Shown here: positions 58,960 to 64,000 of the stretch, piece after piece
Position numbering within the stretch: the first letter of the stretch is position 1
Layout of the letters: every line of letters begins with the position of its first letter
Assembly (NCBI RefSeq): GCF_014203715.1
Contig: NZ_JACHJP010000012.1
Location: forward strand, 124,001-188,000
Length of the DNA stretch: 64,000 nucleotides
Direction of reading: 5' to 3'
From: Streptosporangium saharense
GTDB taxonomy: Bacteria > Actinomycetota > Actinomycetes > Streptosporangiales > Streptosporangiaceae
Notes under the pieces: generated by a model
Database searches by the model: none
What the model was told of the DNA's origin: nothing
Seen by the model: only the letters and a program-made list of their open reading frames with translations
Position numbers and translations under genes: made by a program

Positions 58960-59031
58960 CGGCTCTCTCCCTGGTTCACCCGGTACTCCGAGAAGATAGC
59001 GCTTGCCCGCACAGGCCGTTGAAACTACGAT

Positions 59032-59045
59032 TTGAAACGTTTCAA
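59032..59045. promoter_or_regulatory. Perfect LacI-type operator before rhaI
   Basis: TTGAAACGTTTCAA is a perfect 14-base palindrome with central CG, 29 bases before the rhaI GTG. A half-site copy TTGAAAC begins at 59019. The same motif, slightly changed, is at 53740. Confidence 0.78.
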
Positions 59046-59074
59046 TCCTCTTCGACCGGCAGAAGGAAGCGACC

Positions 59075-60241
59075 GTGACCACGCTCTCCCCCGACATCCT
59101 GGCCGAGCTGGAACGGCAGGCCATCGAGCTGCCGAGCTGGGCGTTCGGCAACTCGGGCACCCGCTTCAAGGTCTTCTCGACGCCGGGCACGCCACGCGAC
59201 CCGTACGAGAAGATCGCCGACGCCGCGCAGGTGCACGCGCACACGGCCCTCGCGCCGACCGTGGCCCTGCACATCCCCTGGGACAGGGTCGCCTCCTACG
59301 ACGACCTGCGCGCGCACGCCGAAGGTCTCGGCGTCGCCCTCGGCACGATCAACTCGAACACCTTCCAGGACGACGACTACAGGCTCGGCGCCCTCACCCA
59401 CGAGGACCCGAGGATCCGGCGCAAGGCGATCGACCACCACCTCGAATGCGTCGACATCATGCACGCCACCGGCAGCCGCGACCTGAAGATCTGGCTCGCC
59501 GAGGGCTCGAACTACCCCGGCCAGGCCGACCTGCGCGGCCGTCAGGACCGCCTGCACGAGTCGCTGAGGACGATCTACGACCGGCTCGGGGAAGGGCAGC
59601 GCCTCGTGCTTGAGTACAAGCTCTTCGAACCGGCCTTCTACCACACCGACGTGCCCGACTGGGGGACGAGCTACGCCCAGGTCGCCGCGCTCGGCGACAG
59701 GGCCATGGTCTGCCTCGACACCGGCCACCACGCGCCAGGCACCAACATCGAGTTCATCGTCATGCAACTGCTGCGCCTCGGCAGGCTCGGTTCCTTCGAC
59801 TTCAACTCGCGCTTCTACGCCGACGACGACCTCATCGTCGGCGCGGCCGACCCGTTCCAGCTCTTCCGCGTCCTCTTCGAGGTCGTCCGCGGCGGCGGCC
59901 TCAACCACCCCGACGTCGCGTTCATGCTCGACCAGTGCCACAACGTCGAGGACAAGATCCCCGGCCAGATCCGCTCGGTGCTCAACGTGCAGGAGATGAC
60001 CACCCGCGCCCTTCTCGTGGACCGTACGGCTCTCGCCGCCGCCCAGCGCGACGGCGACGTGCTTGAGGCGAACCGTGTCTTCATGGACGCGTTCTACACC
60101 GACGTGCGTCCGGCCCTCGCGGAGTGGCGTGAGTCACGGGGCCTGCCCGCCGACCCGATGAGGACCTTCGCCGCGTCGGGCTACCTCGCCCGGATCGCCG
60201 AGGAGCGCGTCGGCGGCACCCAGGCCGACTGGGACGCGTAG
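59075..60241 (+). CDS. rhaI: L-rhamnose isomerase
   Basis: A 388-residue TIM-barrel enzyme converting L-rhamnose to L-rhamnulose. It matches the RhaI type of Pseudomonas and actinomycetes rather than E. coli RhaA: LPSWAFGNSGTRFKVF at the start, WLAEGSNYPGQADLRGRQDRL, VLEYKLFEPAFYHTDVPDWGTSY with the metal-binding Glu and His/Asp, DTGHHAPGTNIEFIV and FDFNSRFYADDDLIVG. GAAGGAAG lies 7 bases before the GTG. First gene of the rhaI-aldolase-rhaB operon under the LacI-type operator. Confidence 0.95.
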   Translation: MTTLSPDILAELERQAIELPSWAFGNSGTRFKVFSTPGTPRDPYEKIADAAQVHAHTALAPTVALHIPWDRVASYDDLRAHAEGLGVALGTINSNTFQDDDYRLGALTHEDPRIRRKAIDHHLECVDIMHATGSRDLKIWLAEGSNYPGQADLRGRQDRLHESLRTIYDRLGEGQRLVLEYKLFEPAFYHTDVPDWGTSYAQVAALGDRAMVCLDTGHHAPGTNIEFIVMQLLRLGRLGSFDFNSRFYADDDLIVGAADPFQLFRVLFEVVRGGGLNHPDVAFMLDQCHNVEDKIPGQIRSVLNVQEMTTRALLVDRTALAAAQRDGDVLEANRVFMDAFYTDVRPALAEWRESRGLPADPMRTFAASGYLARIAEERVGGTQADWDA

Positions 60242-60276
60242 CCCACCACCATCCGCCACCCCGAAGGATCACATCC

Positions 60277-62313
60277 ATGACGAACCAGGCAGCCGCCGAC
60301 CTCATCGCGCGCTCCAACCGCCTCGGCGCCGACCCGAAGAACACGAACTACGCCGGAGGCAACACCTCGGCGAAGGGCACCGAGACCGACCCGGTCACCG
60401 GCGAGCCCGTCGAACTGCTCTGGGTGAAGGGCTCGGGCGGCGACCTCGGCACGCTCACCGAGGCCGGACTCGCGGTGCTGCGCCTCGACCGCCTCCGCGG
60501 CCTCGCGAAGGTCTATCCGGGTGTCGAGCGCGAGGACGAGATGGTCACCGCCCTCGACCACTGCCTGTACGGCGGAGCCGGGGCGGCGCCGTCGATCGAC
60601 ACGGCCATGCACGGCCTCGTCGACGCCGCGCACGTCGACCACCTGCACCCGGACTCGGGCATCGCCATCGCGACCGCCGCCGACGGAGAGAAGCTCACGG
60701 AGAGGATCTTCGGGGACCGGGTCGTGTGGGTGCCGTGGCGCCGCCCCGGCTTCCAGCTCGGCCTCGACATCGCGGAGATCAAGGCGAGGAACCCGCGGGC
60801 GGTCGGCTGCGTCCTCGGCGGCCACGGCATCACCGCGTGGGGAGACACCTCCGAGGAGAGCGAGCGGAACTCGCTCTGGATCATCGACACCGCAGCCGCG
60901 TACATCGCCGAGCACGGCAGGCCGGAACCGTTCGGCGCGGTCGTGCCGGGCTACGAGCCGCTGCCCGAGGCCGAGCGGCGCGCGAGGGCCGCCGCGCTCG
61001 CCCCGACGATCCGCGCTCTCGCGTCGCACGACAGACCGCAGGCGGGCCACTTCACCGACGGTGAGGTGGTGCTCGACTTCCTCTCCCGCGAGAAACTCCG
61101 GTCGCTCGCGGCGCTCGGCACGAGCTGCCCCGACCACTTCCTGCGCACGAAGGTCAGGCCGCTCGTCCTCGACCTGCCGCCGTCGGCGAGCGTCGAGGAG
61201 AGCATCACGCGCCTCAGGGAGCTGCACGAGCGCTACCGCGCCGACTACCAGGCGTACTACGACGCCCACGCGACCGAGGACTCTCCCGCGATCCGCGGCG
61301 CCGACCCGGCGATCGTGCTCGTGCCCGGCGTCGGCATGTTCTCCTTCGGCAGGGACAAGCAGACCGCGCGCGTGGCCGGAGAGTTCTACGTGAACGCGAT
61401 CAACGTGATGCGCGGCGCCGAGGCACTGTCGACCTACGCCCCCATCTCCGACGCGGAGAAGTTCCGCATCGAGTACTGGGCGCTTGAGGAGGCCAAGCTG
61501 CGGCGCATGCCGAAGCCCAAATCACACGCGACCCGCGTGGCGCTCGTCACCGGCGCGGCCTCCGGCATCGGCAGGGCCGTCGCCACCCGGCTCGCGGCCG
61601 AGGGCGCCTGCGTCGTCGTCGCCGACCTCGACCTTGAGAAGGCTCGGGCCGTGGCGGCCGAGCTGGGCGGCACGGACGTCGCGATCGGCGTGCGGATGAA
61701 CGTGACAGACGCCGCCCAGGTGCGGGCCGCGATCGACGAGACGGTGCTCGCCTTCGGCGGCCTCGACCTCGTGGTGAACAACGCCGGACTCTCGCTCTCG
61801 AAGCCGCTCCTGGAGACCACAGAGGCCGACTGGGACCTGCAGCACGACGTCATGGCCAAGGGCTCCTTCCTCGTGTCGAAGGCCGCCGCGCGGGTGCTCG
61901 TCGAGCAGGGCCTCGGCGGCGACATCGTCTACATCTCCTCGAAGAACTCGGTGTTCGCCGGTCCGAACAACATCGCCTACTCGGCGGCGAAGGCCGACCA
62001 GGCCCACCAGGTACGCCTGCTCGCGGTCGAACTCGGCGAACACGGCGTCAGGGTCAACGGCGTCAACCCCGACGGCGTCGTACGCGGCTCGGGCATCTTC
62101 GCCTCGGGCTGGGGAGCCAACCGGGCGAAGACCTACGGCATCCCCGAGGAGGACCTCGGCACCTTCTACGCCCAGCGCACGATCCTGAAGCGCGAGGTGC
62201 TGCCCGAGCACGTCGCCAACGCGGTGTTCGTCCTCACCGGCCCCGAACTCAGCCACACCACCGGCCTGCACATCCCGGTCGACGCGGGGGTCGCCACCGC
62301 GTTCCTGCGATGA
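60277..62313 (+). CDS. Bifunctional rhamnulose-1-phosphate aldolase / short-chain alcohol dehydrogenase
   Basis: A 678-residue fusion. The class II aldolase half (about 1-400) has NYAGGNTSAKG, HVDHLHPDSG and GGHGITAWG with the zinc-binding histidines; it splits L-rhamnulose-1-phosphate into DHAP and L-lactaldehyde. The SDR half (about 410-678) has LVTGAASGIGRAVA, NNAGLSLSK, the catalytic Ser in ISSKNSVFAG and YSAAK, and probably oxidises or reduces the lactaldehyde. This RhaD-SDR fusion is a known type in Bacillus and actinomycetes, named RhaEW in some species. AAGGA precedes the ATG. It overlaps rhaB by 4 bases (ATGA). Confidence 0.95.
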   Translation: MTNQAAADLIARSNRLGADPKNTNYAGGNTSAKGTETDPVTGEPVELLWVKGSGGDLGTLTEAGLAVLRLDRLRGLAKVYPGVEREDEMVTALDHCLYGGAGAAPSIDTAMHGLVDAAHVDHLHPDSGIAIATAADGEKLTERIFGDRVVWVPWRRPGFQLGLDIAEIKARNPRAVGCVLGGHGITAWGDTSEESERNSLWIIDTAAAYIAEHGRPEPFGAVVPGYEPLPEAERRARAAALAPTIRALASHDRPQAGHFTDGEVVLDFLSREKLRSLAALGTSCPDHFLRTKVRPLVLDLPPSASVEESITRLRELHERYRADYQAYYDAHATEDSPAIRGADPAIVLVPGVGMFSFGRDKQTARVAGEFYVNAINVMRGAEALSTYAPISDAEKFRIEYWALEEAKLRRMPKPKSHATRVALVTGAASGIGRAVATRLAAEGACVVVADLDLEKARAVAAELGGTDVAIGVRMNVTDAAQVRAAIDETVLAFGGLDLVVNNAGLSLSKPLLETTEADWDLQHDVMAKGSFLVSKAAARVLVEQGLGGDIVYISSKNSVFAGPNNIAYSAAKADQAHQVRLLAVELGEHGVRVNGVNPDGVVRGSGIFASGWGANRAKTYGIPEEDLGTFYAQRTILKREVLPEHVANAVFVLTGPELSHTTGLHIPVDAGVATAFLR

Positions 62314-63749
62314 CCGCCGGGGCAGCCGTCGCGGTCGACCTCGGGGCCACGAGCGGCCGGGTCGTCGTCGGGCACGTCGACCAGGCGGCGGGTACGCTCG
62401 GGCTCGACCACGTCGCACGCTTCCCGAACAGGCCCGTGCGCCTGGCGTCGGGCCTGCACTGGGACCTCACCGGCCTCTACCGCGACCTCACGTACGGCCT
62501 CGCGGACGCCTTCCGCCGCGAACCCGGCGTCACGTCGGTCGGCGTGGACTCCTGGGCCGTCGACTACGCCCTCCTGCGCGGCGACCGCCTCCTCGGCGAG
62601 CCGTTCCACTACCGCGACGGACGCAACGAGGCCGCGGTCGAGGCGGTGCACGCGCGGGTGCCGTTCGAGGAGCTCTACCGCCGCAACGGCCTGCAGTTCC
62701 TGCCGTTCACCACCGTGTACCAGCTCGCGGCCGAACGGACGGGCGGATGCCTCGGGCTCGCCGACGCGCTCCTGCTCATCCCCGACCTCGTCGGCTTCCA
62801 GCTCACGGGCGCGAAGGTCGCCGAACGCACCAACGCCTCGACGACCGGTCTGCTGGACATCGAGACGGGGGAGTGGGACCGCGAGCTCGCCGTACGGCTC
62901 GGCCTCGACGCGTCCGTGCTGCCTCGCCTCGTCGCGCCGGGCACCCCGCTCGGCGGCCTGCGGCCCGAGGTCGCCGCCGAACTCGGCGCTCCCGCCGGGG
63001 TGCGGGTCGTGGCCGTCGGCTCACACGACACGGCCTCCGCGGTCGTCGCCGTGCCGATGCGCCCCGAGGCCGCGGCCTACATCTCCTGCGGCACCTGGGG
63101 TCTCGTCGGCGTGGAGCTCGAACGGCCGGTGACCACGGACGCCGCCCGCGAGGCGAACTTCACGAACGAGGGCGGCGTCGACGGCCGGACGCGCTTCCTG
63201 CGCAACGTCATGGGACTCTGGCTGCTGTCGGAGTCGGTCCGCCGGTGGGAACGCGACGGCCCGCCGATCGACCTGCCCGAACTGCTCGCCCAGGCGGCCG
63301 CGGTCACGACCCCGGTGCCCGTGTTCGACGCGAACGATCCACGCTTCCTCGCCCCGGGCGACCTGCCGGGCCGCATCGTGCGGTGGTGCCTGGAGAACGG
63401 GGTCGCCCCGCCACGGAGCCACGCCGAGTTCACCCGCTCGATCATCGAGAGCCTGGCCGAGGCGTTCGCGAACACCGTACGCACGGCGTCGGCCCTCTCG
63501 GGCGTCGACGTCGAGACGGTCCACCTCGTGGGCGGCGGCGCCCTCAACACCCTGCTCTGCCAACGTACGGCCGACCGCACGGGCCTCCCGGTCCTCGCGG
63601 GCCCCGTTGAGGCCACGGCCATCGGCAACGTCCTCGTACAGGCCCGCTCCACAGGCTCCGCCAAGGGCGACCTTGAGTCCCTCCGCTCCCTCGTCTCCCG
63701 GGCCTTCAGCCCGACGCGCTACGACCCGGGTCGGCCTCGTGAACGGTGA
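62310..63749 (+). CDS. rhaB: Rhamnulokinase
   Basis: A 479-residue FGGY-family kinase that phosphorylates L-rhamnulose at C1. AVDLGATSGRVVVGHVD is the phosphate-1 ATP motif, HWDLTGLYRDLTYGL and GVDSWAVDYALL are specific to RhaB, then GSHDTASAVVAVP, ISCGTWGLVGVEL and HLVGGGALNTLLCQRTADRTG (adenosine motif). The ATG overlaps the aldolase stop. It ends the operon; no transporter for free rhamnose follows, so uptake may use the CUT1 system at 49570-52522 or the CUT2 system at 26409-30309. Confidence 0.95.
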   Translation: MTAGAAVAVDLGATSGRVVVGHVDQAAGTLGLDHVARFPNRPVRLASGLHWDLTGLYRDLTYGLADAFRREPGVTSVGVDSWAVDYALLRGDRLLGEPFHYRDGRNEAAVEAVHARVPFEELYRRNGLQFLPFTTVYQLAAERTGGCLGLADALLLIPDLVGFQLTGAKVAERTNASTTGLLDIETGEWDRELAVRLGLDASVLPRLVAPGTPLGGLRPEVAAELGAPAGVRVVAVGSHDTASAVVAVPMRPEAAAYISCGTWGLVGVELERPVTTDAAREANFTNEGGVDGRTRFLRNVMGLWLLSESVRRWERDGPPIDLPELLAQAAAVTTPVPVFDANDPRFLAPGDLPGRIVRWCLENGVAPPRSHAEFTRSIIESLAEAFANTVRTASALSGVDVETVHLVGGGALNTLLCQRTADRTGLPVLAGPVEATAIGNVLVQARSTGSAKGDLESLRSLVSRAFSPTRYDPGRPRER

Positions 63750-63894
63750 TCCTGGCGTGCTTACAGCGGTTCCGGGTGCCGGGCCGTACGGCATGGCGGA
63801 GGTGGTCAGGCGCGAGAACGGCGCCGGGTGAGCTGGGCAGTCTGGATGTGTCCCACCTGCTCCGTCGGCCTTTCCTGAGTGCGGGTCCGGTGTC
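63750..63894. other. Intergenic spacer after rhaB
   Basis: About 145 bases between rhaB and the convergent partial gene. No strong hairpin, repeat or open frame stands out in it. Confidence 0.5.
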
Positions 63895-64000
63895 TCACTC
63901 GGTCTCGTTGTGCACGAGCAGCATGAACGTCCGGGCGTAGGACAGCCCTTCGGCGGGCCGGGGCCAGTCCAGTTCGGTCAGCATTTCCGAGGCCGCCTCG
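63895..64000 (-). CDS. Partial gene of unknown function cut by the right edge
   Basis: Only the last 34 residues are in the window; the frame is open to the right edge and ends at a TGA at 63895-63897. The visible tail reads EAASEMLTELDWPRPAEGL then SYARTFMLLVHNETE. It looks like a helical C-terminus with no diagnostic motif. Convergent with rhaB. The protein cannot be named from this fragment. Confidence 0.5.
   Translation of the reverse strand, partial: EAASEMLTELDWPRPAEGLSYARTFMLLVHNETE

Noticed and set aside
1..64000. Genomic island, prophage or insertion sequence
   Set aside because: No integrase, transposase, phage gene, tRNA target or flanking direct repeat was found; only slight composition shifts at 30.3-31.4 kb and 44.4-45.0 kb.

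Overview
The window is high-GC DNA (third codon positions almost all G or C, many GTG starts and one clear TTG start) typical of a mycelial actinomycete. The lineage-typical genes are an XRE regulator with a long C-terminal receptor-like region (DUF5753 type), an actinomycete DUF574-type methyltransferase, an orphan anti-sigma ATPase and STAS pair, a GPP34 protein and a SoxR of the actinomycete type. The Streptosporangiales (Streptosporangium or Nonomuraea relatives) is my best guess; the genus cannot be settled from the sequence alone. No rRNA, tRNA, CRISPR array, insertion sequence or phage gene was seen.

Layout. 1-3.3 kb: a sialidase-like gene cut by the left edge, divergent from a membrane-anchored GH20 hexosaminidase. 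3.3-12.2 kb: small housekeeping and regulatory genes (GNAT, EF-hand protein, anti-sigma ATPase, STAS protein, CBM48 protein, a uridine-kinase-like protein without its P-loop, membrane proteins, XRE regulator, methyltransferase, secreted SGNH hydrolase). 12.2-22.2 kb: a compact nonribosomal peptide locus with a dimodular NRPS (C-A-T-C-A-T, no release domain), an MbtH protein, a free-standing condensation-type protein with an altered active-site motif, and an MFS exporter behind a perfect palindromic operator. 22.3-36 kb: secreted esterase/phytase-like proteins, an SDR-GMC oxidoreductase pair divergent from a CUT2-type sugar ABC transporter, an AraC regulator divergent from an aldehyde dehydrogenase, and a 21-bp tandem repeat. 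36-46 kb: SoxR, a beta-lactamase-fold hydrolase, a HAD phosphatase, a GPP34 protein, an amino-acid permease broken by a frameshift, YceI, fused PabAB, small unknowns, and a nucleotidyltransferase behind a nested hairpin.

46-63.7 kb is a rhamnose/rhamnoside region. A tightly overlapping minus-strand operon encodes a CUT1-type ABC importer (binding protein and two permeases), a cytosolic serine hydrolase and a cytosolic GH78 alpha-L-rhamnosidase, divergent from a LacI regulator. A plus-strand group encodes a secreted M28-like protein, a secreted alpha/beta hydrolase and a long-chain acyl-CoA synthetase. A second LacI regulator sits divergent from rhaI, a bifunctional aldolase-dehydrogenase and rhaB. 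The same LacI-type palindrome (TTGAAACG core) lies before the M28-like gene and before rhaI. This suggests one regulon joining ester/fatty-acid handling to rhamnose breakdown, for example use of acylated rhamnosides or rhamnolipid-like compounds. That link is inference.

The best candidates for something undescribed are the small NRPS locus with its free-standing condensation-like protein, and the combined rhamnoside/acyl utilisation region.
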